DNA of 64,000 bases from Actinomycetota bacterium. GTDB taxonomy: Bacteria > Actinomycetota > Thermoleophilia > Gaiellales > Gaiellaceae. The notes beneath the pieces are model-generated. The model ran no database searches. It saw only the letters and a list, made by a program, of their open reading frames with translations, and was not told the DNA's origin. This document shows, in pieces, positions 37,945 to 46,703 of the stretch. Numbering within the stretch: the first letter of the stretch is position 1; each line of letters starts with the position of its first letter. The stretch lies in the NCBI GenBank assembly GCA_003162055.1, contig PMNA01000016.1, positions 1 to 64,000 of the forward strand. Direction: 5' to 3'. The position numbers were made by a program, and so were the translations under genes.

Positions 37945-37969
37945 GCCGCTACTGCGACTGCCTGATCAG
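37945..37969. repeat. Direct repeat copy B at the folE 3' end
   Basis: This copy includes the functional end of folE (codons for LIRQSQ and the TAG stop). It matches 37264-37288 with one mismatch. The arrangement mimics elements that integrate at the 3' end of a gene and restore it. Confidence 0.85.
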
Positions 37970-38512
37970 CGCCATGAACTCCGCCCGCGTTACCTCGGAC
38001 GAGCGGAAGGTGCCGAGCACCGAGGAGGTGACCATCAGCGAGTTGGTCTGCTCGACGCCGCGCATGGTCATGCAGAGATGGCGGGCCTCGATCATCACGC
38101 CGACGCCGCGCGGCTCGACGGCGTCCTCGATAGCGTGCGCGATCTGCTCGGTCATACGCTCCTGGATCTGCAGGCGGCGGGCGTACATGTCCACCAGGCG
38201 GGCGATCTTGGAGACGCCGAGCACCTTGCCGCTGGGGATGTAGCCCACGTGGCAGCGACCGAAGAAGGGCAGCATGTGGTGCTCGCAGAGGCTGAACACA
38301 CCTATATCGCGGGCGATGATCATCTGGTCGGCGTCGTGGGCGAAGACGGCCTCGTTAATCAGCAACTTCGGATCGGCCTGATAGCCGGAGGTCAGGAACT
38401 CGTACGACTCGGCGACCCGTAGCGGCGTTCGCAACAGGCCCTCGCGCTCGGGATCTTCGCCGAGCTCGAGCAGGAGCTCGCGGATCAGCTCTTGCACTCT
38501 TTTCTTGTTCAC
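37949..38512 (-). CDS. folE: GTP cyclohydrolase I FolE
   Basis: Converts GTP to 7,8-dihydroneopterin triphosphate, the first step of folate and pterin synthesis. The 187-aa protein has the zinc ligands C76 and H79 in SLCEHHMLP and C148 in HLCMTMRG, and the substrate loop near GTFRSSE. GTG 38512 overlaps the folK stop by 4 bp. The last gene of the folate run, its 3' end is duplicated downstream (see repeats). Confidence 0.97.
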   Translation of the reverse strand: MNKKRVQELIRELLLELGEDPEREGLLRTPLRVAESYEFLTSGYQADPKLLINEAVFAHDADQMIIARDIGVFSLCEHHMLPFFGRCHVGYIPSGKVLGVSKIARLVDMYARRLQIQERMTEQIAHAIEDAVEPRGVGVMIEARHLCMTMRGVEQTNSLMVTSSVLGTFRSSEVTRAEFMALIRQSQ

Positions 38513-39045
38513 GCGCTCTCCTTCCCAGATCGATCTACCCGGCGCAGGCGAGCGTTGAACAACTCCGCCGGCGCCATCTCGCTGGACGATAGCCCGCGGG
38601 CGAGCTCGCTGAGCGGACGATCTGCTCCCGGCAGCACGAGCTTCGGCTCGAGCTCGAGCAGGGGCAGGGCGACGAAAGGGCGCTCGAGGATCTCGGGGGC
38701 GGGCAGAACCAACCCCGCCTCCTTGCAGACGACCTCGCCGTGGAGAACCAGATCGAGGTCGATCGTGCGCGGAGCGTACTTCTCGATGTCGTGCTCGCGG
38801 CCGAGCTCGGCTTCCACCTCGAGCAAAACGCTCCGCTTCAGCTCGCGCGGCTCGAGCTCGGTCTCGATCTCGACGACACCGTTCAGGAAATCCGGACTAC
38901 TGCCCGGCGCTCCCAGCGCGGGCGTCCAGTAGAAACGAGACACGGCGACGACTTGCGCGCGCTGGCCGAGCAGCTCGAGCGCGTCGCCGACGTTGCGCTC
39001 GGCCTCGATGTTGGAGCCGACGGCGATGAAGGCGCGAACGCTCAC
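38509..39045 (-). CDS. folK: 6-hydroxymethyl-dihydropterin pyrophosphokinase FolK
   Basis: Transfers pyrophosphate from ATP to 6-hydroxymethyl-7,8-dihydropterin. The 178-aa product begins [13 protein letters not shown] (family start AYxALGSN), and has [10 protein letters not shown] and the [10 protein letters not shown] motif. A GTG at 39045 overlaps the folB stop (GTGA) and is preferred over the longer frame upstream. Confidence 0.95.
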   Translation of the reverse strand: MSVRAFIAVGSNIEAERNVGDALELLGQRAQVVAVSRFYWTPALGAPGSSPDFLNGVVEIETELEPRELKRSVLLEVEAELGREHDIEKYAPRTIDLDLVLHGEVVCKEAGLVLPAPEILERPFVALPLLELEPKLVLPGADRPLSELARGLSSSEMAPAELFNARLRRVDRSGKESA

Positions 39046-39392
39046 CGGCGCCGGCTGATCTCGACCGCGACCGTGCGAGCGAAGCGGAGCGCGCCCGGCT
39101 TTTCGACCCGCACCTTCACCTCTTCCACGCGAACGTCCTCGAGACAGATCTCGGCCACGCGCCCAGCCAGCGCCTCGATCAGGTGAAAGTGCGAAGCCTC
39201 CGCCTCGATCAGCACTGTCTTCTTGAGCGCGCGGTAGTCGAGCGCGTCCTCGATCTGGTCGCTCTTGCCGGCCGGCGACAGATCGACCTCCAGCTCTAGC
39301 GAGACGAGCACATCCTGGGGCTCGCGCCGCTCCCATTCCTCGACACCAATCACGCAGCGGCAGGTGAGATCACTTATTACGATCCGGTCCAT
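39042..39392 (-). CDS. folB: Dihydroneopterin aldolase FolB
   Basis: Cleaves 7,8-dihydroneopterin to 6-hydroxymethyl-dihydropterin and glycolaldehyde. The 116-aa tunnel-fold protein has IGVEEWERREPQ, the DYRAL and HLIEALAGRVAE segments with the conserved Glu, and ends VEKPGALRFARTV. ATG 39392 is chosen because AAGGAG lies 10 nt before it; the ATG three codons earlier is only 1-2 nt from that site. It overlaps the upstream SDR gene slightly. Confidence 0.94.
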   Translation of the reverse strand: MDRIVISDLTCRCVIGVEEWERREPQDVLVSLELEVDLSPAGKSDQIEDALDYRALKKTVLIEAEASHFHLIEALAGRVAEICLEDVRVEEVKVRVEKPGALRFARTVAVEISRRR

Positions 39393-40140
39393 CCGGAGCA
39401 TTCTCCTTGAGATGGCGTCCGCCGTCTACGTAGATCGTCTCGCCGCTGACGAACGCGCTGGTGACGAGGAATACGACGGCGGCGGCGACGTCCTCGGGGG
39501 CGCCGCGGCGCTTGAGCGGGATGGTCTGCGCCAGGCGATCGACGTATTCCTCGTCCTTCCCGGCCGGCGGCAGGATCAGTCCGGGCGCAACGGCGTTGAC
39601 GGCGATCCCGGGCGCCAGCTCGAGCGCGCTCATCCGCGTCAACGCGGCCAGGACGTGCTTGCTCAGGATGTAGGAGACGTGGCCGCTGTCGAAGCCCGAG
39701 ACGCGCGAGTCGAGCAGATTGACGACATGGCCGCGCTCCGTCTGGGCGGCGAACGAGCGGGTGAGCACCAGCGGCGCCCAGGCATTGATCTCGAGATTCC
39801 GCTCCAGCCCTTCGATCTCGATCGTCTCGAGCGTGTCGGACGGGAAGATGGAGGCGTTGTTGACGAGAATCTCGATCTTCCCGAGCGCGTCGCGGGCGCG
39901 TTCAACCAGGCCTACCAGCTCAGCGGGATCGGAGAGATCGGCGCGGAGCGTAACCGCCTGTAGGCCAAGACCCTCGATCTCGGCCGCCAGCTCGGCGATC
40001 TCCCGTTCCGAGCTCGAGTAGTGGAGGGCGACGTTGGCGCCCTCCCGCGCCAGCGCCAGCGAGATCGCGCGACCGATGCGCCTGGCCGCACCCGTGACGA
40101 GCGCGTTCTTACCCGTAAGTCTCCGAGCAACTGCTTCCAT
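39370..40140 (-). CDS. SDR-family pteridine reductase-like protein (FolM-like)
   Basis: A 256-aa short-chain dehydrogenase. The cofactor motif TGAARRIG (about 16-23) is the variant of pteridine reductase/FolM, and the catalytic Tyr157 and Lys161 are in SYILSKH. Its place in a folate operon suggests NADPH-dependent reduction of dihydrofolate or dihydromonapterin. No folA was seen here. The function is inferred; ordinary SDR activity cannot be excluded. Confidence 0.85.
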   Translation of the reverse strand: MEAVARRLTGKNALVTGAARRIGRAISLALAREGANVALHYSSSEREIAELAAEIEGLGLQAVTLRADLSDPAELVGLVERARDALGKIEILVNNASIFPSDTLETIEIEGLERNLEINAWAPLVLTRSFAAQTERGHVVNLLDSRVSGFDSGHVSYILSKHVLAALTRMSALELAPGIAVNAVAPGLILPPAGKDEEYVDRLAQTIPLKRRGAPEDVAAAVVFLVTSAFVSGETIYVDGGRHLKENAPDGPDRNK

Positions 40141-40150
40141 GCTGTAGAGA

Positions 40151-40441
40151 TCAGAGCAGACGGTCGATGGCTGCCGCAAGTGTGAAATCGCTTTGCGTCA
40201 ATCCTCCGACCTTGTGTGTGGAGAGAACCAGGGTCAGATAGTTGATGGAAATGTAGATATCGGGATGGTGATCTTGCTCCTCGGCGAGGTCGACAACCCG
40301 CTCCGCGAACGCCATCGCCTCGCGGATGTTTTCGAACCTGAGCTCACGCGAGATGACGTCTTCGCCGAGCGTCCAATCAGGAACCGAGGCCATCAGCTCG
40401 GCTGCCTTTTGCTGCGAGAGCAACTCTCCGTGTTCTGTCAT
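40151..40441 (-). CDS. Pterin-4a-carbinolamine dehydratase
   Basis: A 96-aa dehydratase that regenerates or dehydrates pterin 4a-carbinolamine. The active-site histidines H58, H59 and H76 are present in DHHPDI and STHKVGG, and the C-terminal GGLTQSDFTLA is typical. Its stop is 10 bp from the SDR start, in the same direction, consistent with a pterin or folate operon. Confidence 0.92.
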   Translation of the reverse strand: MTEHGELLSQQKAAELMASVPDWTLGEDVISRELRFENIREAMAFAERVVDLAEEQDHHPDIYISINYLTLVLSTHKVGGLTQSDFTLAAAIDRLL

Positions 40442-40461
40442 CTTTCTCCCTCCGTTTCGAT

Positions 40462-41655
40462 CTAGGCGTGGACGGCACCGTGCAGATCGCGCTCGCTCAC
40501 ATGCGCACCGGTAAGGATCAGTGCTCGCGCCTCGTCCAGCTTCCCCCAGACGTTGCAGAGCATCACGCCCCGCACCCTTCCGTCCTCGAGGTAGTAGATG
40601 ACACCGGTCTCGTTCTCGTCCTGCCAGTCGGCGTAGGTCTCGAGCGACGAGGAGACGTCACCGACCGCTTCGTAGCCGAAATCGAACAGGTCGGAGAAGA
40701 AGTAAGGCATGTATTCGTACGGCTCTCCGGCGCCGGCCATGTTGCGCCCGGCCGCCTTCCCCTGCGCGATCGCGTTGTCCCAGTGCTCGACGCGCATCCG
40801 CTTGCCCAGCGCCAGATAGGGGAAGTTGGCGTTGTCGCCGGCGGCGAAGATGTCGGGGTCGGAGCTCTGGAGCAGCTCGTTCAGCTTGATACCGTTCTCG
40901 ATCGCCAACCCGGCCGAGCGGGCTAGCTCGATCTCCGGCTCGATGCCGGCTCCGACCACGATCGAGTCGCAGGCCAGATGCACGCCTCGTCGCGTCTCGA
41001 CGGCCAGCCAGCCACCTCTGGACGCGAATGAGACCGGCGCGTCTTCGCTCAGGATACGAATCCCGCGCTGCTCGTACTGCTCCTGGATCGAGCGGGCGAG
41101 CGCTTCGGGGAAGACGCGCTCCAGCATCAACCGGCCGGGAAACAACATCGTCAGATGCGCGCCGTGCATGCTCAGCGCCGCCGCGATCTCGGCGCCGATA
41201 AAACCTCCGCCTACGACGAGAATCGACTGCCCTTCGGGATCGCGACTCAATTCGAGGTAGTCGTCGAGCGTGCGGAAGTAGTAGACGCCTTCGGCCTCGG
41301 CGCCCGGAATCTGCAGCCGGCGCGGTGTTCCGCCGGTGGCGAGAAGCAGCTTCCCGTAGCGTTCGCTCCGCTCTCGGTCGGTGAGGATCGTCTTCTCGCC
41401 GGGTTGGATCTCGGTTACCCGTTCGCCGCTCGCCAGCTCGACGCTCGCGCGCTCGAAGTAGGCGCGATCGTGGACGAAGAGGTCGGAGACCTCGTTCTTG
41501 CCCGTCCAGAGTTGCTTGCTCAGCGGCGGACGATCATAGGGAAGGTGAGACTCGGCGCCGACGAGCAGGATCGAGCAGGAGCTGTCGAGCTCGCGGATCC
41601 CCTCAACTGCTGAGATACCCGCGCGTCCTCCCCCGACGACCACGTAGTCGAACAC
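40462..41655 (-). CDS. NAD(P)/FAD-dependent oxidoreductase (ferredoxin reductase/AIF-like)
   Basis: A 397-aa two-dinucleotide-domain flavoprotein. The FAD site is VVVGGGRAGIS at the N-terminus, the NAD(P) site VVGGGFIGAEIAA near residue 145-157, and DIFAAGDNANFPY binds the flavin near 275. It resembles ferredoxin-NAD(P) reductases of oxygenase systems and AIF-like proteins; no ferredoxin gene is adjacent. The start is GTG. It lies 20 bp upstream of the dehydratase and may share its transcript. Confidence 0.9.
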   Translation of the reverse strand: MFDYVVVGGGRAGISAVEGIRELDSSCSILLVGAESHLPYDRPPLSKQLWTGKNEVSDLFVHDRAYFERASVELASGERVTEIQPGEKTILTDRERSERYGKLLLATGGTPRRLQIPGAEAEGVYYFRTLDDYLELSRDPEGQSILVVGGGFIGAEIAAALSMHGAHLTMLFPGRLMLERVFPEALARSIQEQYEQRGIRILSEDAPVSFASRGGWLAVETRRGVHLACDSIVVGAGIEPEIELARSAGLAIENGIKLNELLQSSDPDIFAAGDNANFPYLALGKRMRVEHWDNAIAQGKAAGRNMAGAGEPYEYMPYFFSDLFDFGYEAVGDVSSSLETYADWQDENETGVIYYLEDGRVRGVMLCNVWGKLDEARALILTGAHVSERDLHGAVHA

Positions 41656-41938
41656 GGTTGCCGTTCTTCCCGTCTGGGGCGGCGGCTACACACGATCTTT
41701 AGTCGCCACGCCGAGAGGCGGCCATTCCTCGCTCCCCGTTATCGAGATCCTCAGGCGGAATGAAGACCCGTCGACTGGGCGCGATCGGTGAGTGCGAGGC
41801 TAGGACGCAGTGTTGCGTTCGTAGCCGGCGACTACGGGCGCGACCGAGACAGGCGCGCTCGCGTCGTCGAGTGCGGCCCGGCAGTGGCGCGCGTTTCCCA
41901 AACGGAGTCGTAGGCGAGTCGGAAACGGACGCGGCGCC
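41656..41938. other. Gap upstream of the FAD oxidoreductase
   Basis: About 283 bp. I see no gene or RNA. A TAAAGAT sequence about 45 bp before the oxidoreductase start (minus strand) could be part of a promoter, with no good -35 partner. Confidence 0.35.
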
Positions 41939-43123
41939 TCACGGGACCACCCAAGTATTGATATCGGGCGATCTGCTGGCGGAGTTCCCGTCCATGAGCA
42001 ACCACATCAGGTCGCTTTCGCCAAGCTGCTGGTTCTTCGGAACGTGCAGTTCCATCGCGAAGTAGGCTTGTCCGTCTGGCTTGATCATCCCGACGGGAGA
42101 GCAGTTGAGCACGAGTGCCTCGGAGTGGTACGCGTTGCTCGAGTTGTTATGGCCCGTGAGCATCTCTCTATAGAGCGGGCACTTGGTGAAGTGGAACGGG
42201 CGCCGGCTCGTGCTCCGGAGCGCGATTCGATAGTGGAAGACCGAGCCGCGTTGCAGGCGGAAAAACGTCCCCGCTGGCATACCGGGTGCCACCCGCTCGC
42301 GAATCGTCTCTAGTCCCTTCGTGATGAACTTGGCGCGCAGCGGCAGCACCGAGTTGAGCCGATAGGTCGAGAGGATCTTGTCCGGCGTCCAGGCGGGAAA
42401 GAAATCGGAGTACTCGAATGACGTCCGCCCGCGCGGTCGATTGCAGCGGGGCGCCACTTTGCTGAGCCCGGGTTGGATCGGGGTCTCTTGGTGCGACGAG
42501 GCGAAAGAGCGGACGATCCTCTCGCCGTCCTGAAGTCGGAGCTCGACCGCTTTGGGCACCGCTCTAGGACCGCACCAGTTGCGCCAGGTGAAGCTGGCGA
42601 CGACGGCCTTCCCGGGTGGGACAGCCCGCAACAAGCTCGGAGGCCAAAAATCCAAGGCGCCTGGTTGCGGTTTCGGCTGCGGTTTGTAGATGACGTTTAG
42701 GCGCGGTCCGCTCACCCGGGGGTCGATCAACGCCACTCGTGCACGACCGGCGAGCGAGCAGGCGCCACGACTCACGTTCTCGAGCGTGAATTGACCATCG
42801 GTTTCTTGCGGATTGACGGTGTAGTCGAGATGCACGCGGAGGCCGCTCGCGTGACAGGGAGCCGCTCGCGTGGGAGCCTCGACCTTCAACGGATGGTGAT
42901 TGAGCCAGGGAATGACGCCCGTGCTCCCGGCACAGGCAGCAGCGGCCAGTACGACGGTGACGGACACGAGAAGCACGCGGCGCTGCGACCAGTGCCGCAG
43001 TGTCCGGCTCATTTCGGCGCGTTCGAGCACGTCGAGCCAGTCCGCTCGCCTCTCCTCGCCAACGGCCTTCGCCAGGCGTTCGGAAAGCATCCGGTCCAGG
43101 TTGTCTGCATTTTTCCTCTTCAT
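41939..43123 (-). CDS. Membrane protein linked to an ECF sigma factor (putative anti-sigma factor)
   Basis: A 394-aa single-pass protein. A short cytoplasmic N-terminus (about 1-48, helical), a membrane helix (about 49-66), then about 325 extracytoplasmic residues with several cysteines. The HxxxCxxC zinc motif of ZAS anti-sigma factors is absent. It is translationally coupled to the sigma gene (ATGA overlap), so an anti-sigma or signal-sensing role is inferred. The outer region resembles DUF4232-like beta domains only loosely. Confidence 0.65.
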   Translation of the reverse strand: MKRKNADNLDRMLSERLAKAVGEERRADWLDVLERAEMSRTLRHWSQRRVLLVSVTVVLAAAACAGSTGVIPWLNHHPLKVEAPTRAAPCHASGLRVHLDYTVNPQETDGQFTLENVSRGACSLAGRARVALIDPRVSGPRLNVIYKPQPKPQPGALDFWPPSLLRAVPPGKAVVASFTWRNWCGPRAVPKAVELRLQDGERIVRSFASSHQETPIQPGLSKVAPRCNRPRGRTSFEYSDFFPAWTPDKILSTYRLNSVLPLRAKFITKGLETIRERVAPGMPAGTFFRLQRGSVFHYRIALRSTSRRPFHFTKCPLYREMLTGHNNSSNAYHSEALVLNCSPVGMIKPDGQAYFAMELHVPKNQQLGESDLMWLLMDGNSASRSPDINTWVVP

Positions 43124-43626
43124 CGTTCCGCCGCCTCTCGCAACTCTCGCGGTCCTGGATTCGAGTCATCCAGCGACGCGGCCAACGCGGTCTTGGCCTG
43201 CGCCAGTGTCGCTGCCACCGTCCCCTCGCTTATCTCGCAGACACGGGCAATCTCGCGGTAATCGAGATCGGCGACGTAGCGGAGAAAGATCACCAGCCGT
43301 CGGCGCGGAGACAACTCCTTGAGCGCGGCCGCCAGCCTCTCATCGAGGTCGGGCTGCGGGAGCTCGGGCTCAAACGCGTCTGCAAGCTGCACCTCATTCG
43401 CCTGGTCGCGCATCTCGTACGCGACCCGCAAGGCGATCTTCCAGATCCAGGCCTCGATCGGCCCGTCTCCCCGGAAATCGTCCCGGCTTTTAAGAGCCCG
43501 GGCAAAGCTCTCCTGCACCACATCGTGAGCGAGTTCGTAGCTGCCCACGATGCCTGCCAGAGCGCCGCGGAAACTCTGGTAGCGGCGACCGTAGACATCC
43601 TCGATTGTCCGCGTTTGCCTGTCCAT
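43120..43626 (-). CDS. ECF-type RNA polymerase sigma factor
   Basis: A 168-aa sigma factor with only regions 2 and 4. Region 2 covers about 10-70 (AHDVVQESFARAL, IEAWIWKIALRVA), region 4 about 100-155 (RRRLVIFLRYVADLDYREIARV, EGTVAATLAQAK). ATG 43626 is preferred to a TTG six codons upstream. The partner gene follows with a 4-bp overlap. No autoregulated promoter could be defined. Confidence 0.9.
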   Translation of the reverse strand: MDRQTRTIEDVYGRRYQSFRGALAGIVGSYELAHDVVQESFARALKSRDDFRGDGPIEAWIWKIALRVAYEMRDQANEVQLADAFEPELPQPDLDERLAAALKELSPRRRLVIFLRYVADLDYREIARVCEISEGTVAATLAQAKTALAASLDDSNPGPRELREAAER

Positions 43627-43659
43627 ATGCCTGAGGGATGGCAAACGCGGTCTGTTTCT

Positions 43660-44145
43660 TTAGCGGCGAAGCTCTTTTGCCATCTCGTAGTACTCGAGAT
43701 GCTGGCCAGGAGCGACCTCGTAATCCTCCTCGGAGACAACCTCATAGCCGAGGCGTAGATAGAAATCCTTCGCCGGGAGCGAGGCGCTCAGACCGAGCCG
43801 ATCGATATTCGCCTTGAGCGCGGCGGATTCCAGCTCGGCCATGATCAACCGGCCGATGCCTTGGCCCTGACGATCGGGTCGTACGAACACGCGGCGAACG
43901 TCCGTTTCGACCCGGGTGCCTGTACCAACGAAAGCGCCATTTGAATTCACTACGACGGTGTGCCCGCCCTCGGCATCCGAGACGATGTTCTCGCGCTGAT
44001 GATAATCGTGGAAAAAAGCGATGATGGCGGGCTGATAGACGCCGGCGTAACTTGTCTCTATCGTTTCGCGCACCAGCTCGAAGACCTGATCGAGGTCGCG
44101 CTCACAGAAGCGCCTGATCGTCAGTTCGTCGGCCGGCGCCTTCAC
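43660..44145 (-). CDS. GNAT family N-acetyltransferase
   Basis: A 161-aa GNAT with the acetyl-CoA motif VRPDRQGQGIGRLIM (about 88-102) and FYLRLGYEVVSEEDYEV in motif B. It resembles the YafP/ElaA-type small acetyltransferases; the substrate is unknown. The GTG start overlaps the NfeD-like gene stop by 4 bp. Confidence 0.9.
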   Translation of the reverse strand: MKAPADELTIRRFCERDLDQVFELVRETIETSYAGVYQPAIIAFFHDYHQRENIVSDAEGGHTVVVNSNGAFVGTGTRVETDVRRVFVRPDRQGQGIGRLIMAELESAALKANIDRLGLSASLPAKDFYLRLGYEVVSEEDYEVAPGQHLEYYEMAKELRR

Positions 44146-44471
44146 GAGGCCCCGATTCGCTCTACTAACAACGTCGACCTGTCCATGCCGGCTATCCGCA
44201 CGCGCTCGCCTGTATCCGCGCCCTCGGTGCAGACGGCATCCCAGAGCTCACCCTTGAAGCTGAGGCGGCCGCGCGGACGGCAGGGCTCGACCACCTTCGC
44301 CGTGACGCCGATCATCCTCTCGGCGTCGGCCGTGGTGCGGCGCCGGCGCGAATACCAGATTCCGAAGACCACCTCGCCCGTCTCGCCGAGGAGCCCGCAA
44401 ACCAGCACGAGCCCGTTCCAGGGCGCCGATAGAACGAATACTGCAAGCAGGATCGCGGCCAGCAGGAGCAC
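44142..44471 (-). CDS. NfeD-like membrane protein
   Basis: A 109-aa protein with one or two N-terminal membrane helices (about 1-40) and a C-terminal OB-like domain (about 52-109; IGVTAKVVEP, GELWDAVCTEG) of the NfeD type. Usual stomatin or ClpP-like partners are absent here. The GTG start is followed by a hydrophobic stretch MLLLAAILLAVFVLSA. Confidence 0.78.
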   Translation of the reverse strand: MLLLAAILLAVFVLSAPWNGLVLVCGLLGETGEVVFGIWYSRRRRTTADAERMIGVTAKVVEPCRPRGRLSFKGELWDAVCTEGADTGERVRIAGMDRSTLLVERIGAS

Positions 44472-44615
44472 GTGAACAGCCTAAGGTAAAGGACGCCGCA
44501 CATCGTCGAGACGTCCTCGCCTGCGTTTCTTAGCACTTCTCTTTTCGCCCGCCACCAAGCCACCCGCCCGCGGGGTCATTCCAAAATACCGTCCCTCGGC
44601 GGCCGAAATCGCGCC
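44472..44615. other. Gap between NfeD-like gene and the rplQ terminator
   Basis: This holds the promoter side of the NfeD-GNAT operon. I see no gene. A weak GGACG/CGTCC inverted repeat lies near 44488-44513, and a 12-bp palindrome CAGGCCGGCCTG lies at 44652-44663, closer to rplQ. Confidence 0.4.
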
Positions 44616-44638
44616 TCGGCGCACTAATAGTGCGCCGA
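44616..44638 (-). terminator. Terminator hairpin after rplQ
   Basis: A perfect 10-bp stem, TCGGCGCACT with AGTGCGCCGA, around a 3-nt loop, lies 45 bp after the last gene of the ribosomal block. No U-tract follows, but its strength and place fit an operon end. Confidence 0.6.
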
Positions 44639-44682
44639 TTGACGAACTGGCCAGGCCGGCCTGTCCTCTCGGTTAGCGCAGC

Positions 44683-45057
44683 TCAGTCGTTCATCCCGGG
44701 CACGTAATCGACGAGCTCGAGATAGACCATGTCGGCGGCGTCGCCCTGCCTGGGCCCGATCTTGACGATGCGCGAGTAGCCACCGGGGCGATCGGTGAAG
44801 CGCGGCGCGACCTCGCTGAAGAGGATGTGCACGGCGTTGACCGAGCGCAGCTTGGAGATCGCCAGCCGGCGAGCGGCCAGGTCGCCCCGCCGGGCGAGCG
44901 TGATCATCTGCTCAGCCAGCGGTTTGACGGCCTTGGCCTTGGTCTCGGTCGTCTTGATGCGCCCGTGCTCGATCAGCGAGCAGGCCAGGTTGGCGTACAT
45001 CGCCCGCCTGTGCGCAGAGTCGCGCCCGAGCTTCTTGCCTTTGTGCTGGTGCCGCAT
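44683..45057 (-). CDS. rplQ: 50S ribosomal protein L17
   Basis: A 124-aa large-subunit protein. The N-terminal MRHQHKGKKLGRDSAHRRAM and the EQMITLARRGDLAARR region are typical. It closes the alpha operon, 9 bp after rpoA. Length and pattern are normal. Confidence 0.97.
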   Translation of the reverse strand: MRHQHKGKKLGRDSAHRRAMYANLACSLIEHGRIKTTETKAKAVKPLAEQMITLARRGDLAARRLAISKLRSVNAVHILFSEVAPRFTDRPGGYSRIVKIGPRQGDAADMVYLELVDYVPGMND

Positions 45058-45066
45058 GGTTCTCGA

Positions 45067-46035
45067 TCAGTCCTCGCCGCGCAGGTTCAGGCCGTGAGCT
45101 GCGAGCGTCTCCTTGACCTCTTCGATCGACTTCTTGCCGAAGTTCGGGATCGCGCCCAGTTCGGCCTCGGTCTTGGAGACGAGATCGCCGATTGTCTCGA
45201 TGCCGACGCGCTTGAGGCAGTTGTAGGAGCGAACGCCCAGCTCGAGCTCTTCAATCGGGAAGTTCTCCATGCCGTGCGCGACCGTCGCCTCGGGCGCGGC
45301 CTCGGCGGCGGCGACCTGCGTCAGTCCCTCGATCTTCTCCACATCGGTGAAGATGGCGAGCTGCCGGATGAGAATCTCGGCCGCCTGCGCCACCGCTTCG
45401 CGCGGATCGATCGAACCGTCGGTGGTGATGTCGAGGCGAAGCTTGTCGTAGTCGGTGCGCTGACCGACGCGGGCGGCTTCGACGTCATAGGCGACGCGAC
45501 GAACCGGCGAGAAGATCGAATCGACCGGGATGACCCCGATCGTATGCTCGGGCCCACGGTTGAGCTCGGCCGGAACGTAGCCGCGGCCACGCCCGATTGT
45601 CAGCGTTAGCTCGAGCTTGCCGCGCTCGGACAGGTGGGCGATCTCCAGCTCGGAGTTCAGTAGCTCGAGATCGGCGGGCGCCTCGAGATCGCCGGCCGTG
45701 ACGGGGCCCGGTCCCTTCTTCGAGAGCCGTACCTCGATCTCTGGCGAGTCGCCGTAGAGGCGACAGATCAGGTTCTTCAGGTTGAGGACGATGTCGGTCA
45801 CGTCCTCGCGTACACCTGGGATGGTCGTGAATTCGTGTGCGACTCCCTCGATCTTCACCGAGGTGACGGCGGCGCCCTCTAGCGAGGAAAGCAGCACGCG
45901 CCGAAGTGAGTTCCCGAATGTGTAGCCGAAGCCGCGATCGAGTGGATCGATCACGAAGATGCCGCGGCGCTCGTCCACTTCCTCGTGGACGATCTTGGGA
46001 ACCTGGAATTCCATGAGGCTCGTGCGAGTAGCCAA
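45067..46035 (-). CDS. rpoA: DNA-directed RNA polymerase subunit alpha
   Basis: A 322-aa alpha subunit. The N-terminal dimerisation domain (about 1-230) contains GFGYTFGNSLRRVLLSS, and the C-terminal DNA-binding domain (about 255-318) contains LELGVRSYNCLKRVGI and GKKSIEEVKE. It lies between rpsD and rplQ, the usual order. Confidence 0.98.
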   Translation of the reverse strand: MATRTSLMEFQVPKIVHEEVDERRGIFVIDPLDRGFGYTFGNSLRRVLLSSLEGAAVTSVKIEGVAHEFTTIPGVREDVTDIVLNLKNLICRLYGDSPEIEVRLSKKGPGPVTAGDLEAPADLELLNSELEIAHLSERGKLELTLTIGRGRGYVPAELNRGPEHTIGVIPVDSIFSPVRRVAYDVEAARVGQRTDYDKLRLDITTDGSIDPREAVAQAAEILIRQLAIFTDVEKIEGLTQVAAAEAAPEATVAHGMENFPIEELELGVRSYNCLKRVGIETIGDLVSKTEAELGAIPNFGKKSIEEVKETLAAHGLNLRGED

Positions 46036-46077
46036 GTTGCCGTTCCTTTCCCTCTCCCTAAAACGTGTACCGGTCGG

Positions 46078-46698
46078 TTACTTCGAATAGAGCTCGACGA
46101 TTAGTGACTCCTGCACCTGTGTGTCGATCTCCTCGCGCTCAGGCAAGCGCAAAATCGTTCCTGTGAGGCCTTCGTGATCGGCCTGCATCCAGCCCGGTAC
46201 CGAGGCGGTGAGATCGGTGGCGTCCCGGATCAACGACTCGGCGTCGGAGCCGGGCTTGACCATGATCACGTCCTCGGGCTTGAGCTGATAGCTGGGGATG
46301 TTGACGCGGCGCCCGTTCACCTGGAAATGCCCGTGGCGAACGAGCTGGCGGGCCTGCGAGCGCGACGAGGCGAAACCAAGGCGGGTGACCACGTTGTCGA
46401 GCCTGGTCTCGAGCAGGCGCAGCAGGGTCTCGCCGGTGATGCCCGAACCGCGCGCCGCCTTCTTGTAGTAGCCGCGGAATTGCTTCTCGAGCAGGCCGTA
46501 GTAGCGGCGTGCCTTCTGCTTCTCGCGCAGCTGCAGTAGGTATTCACTCTGCTTGATGCGACCGCGACCGTGCTCGCCCGGCGGATAGCTGCGTCGCTCG
46601 ACGGCGCACTTCTCGGTCAGGCAGCGCTCGCCCTTGAGGAACAGCTTGAGGCCCTCGCGCCGACACTGCTTGCATTTTGGTCCTAGATTCCGTGCCAT
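46078..46698 (-). CDS. rpsD: 30S ribosomal protein S4
   Basis: A 206-aa primary 16S-binding protein. It has a zinc-type N-terminus (CKQCRREG and CLTEKCA, four Cys) and the S4 RNA-binding domain ([21 protein letters not shown]). The zinc form suits an actinobacterium. It may regulate the alpha operon as in other bacteria, but that is not visible here. Confidence 0.98.
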   Translation of the reverse strand: MARNLGPKCKQCRREGLKLFLKGERCLTEKCAVERRSYPPGEHGRGRIKQSEYLLQLREKQKARRYYGLLEKQFRGYYKKAARGSGITGETLLRLLETRLDNVVTRLGFASSRSQARQLVRHGHFQVNGRRVNIPSYQLKPEDVIMVKPGSDAESLIRDATDLTASVPGWMQADHEGLTGTILRLPEREEIDTQVQESLIVELYSK

Positions 46699-46703
46699 TA
46701 CCG

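Noticed and set aside
37264-37969. Integron gene cassette (attC)
   Set aside because: No matching GTTRRRY/RYYYAAC pair; the repeats instead equal the folE 3' end.
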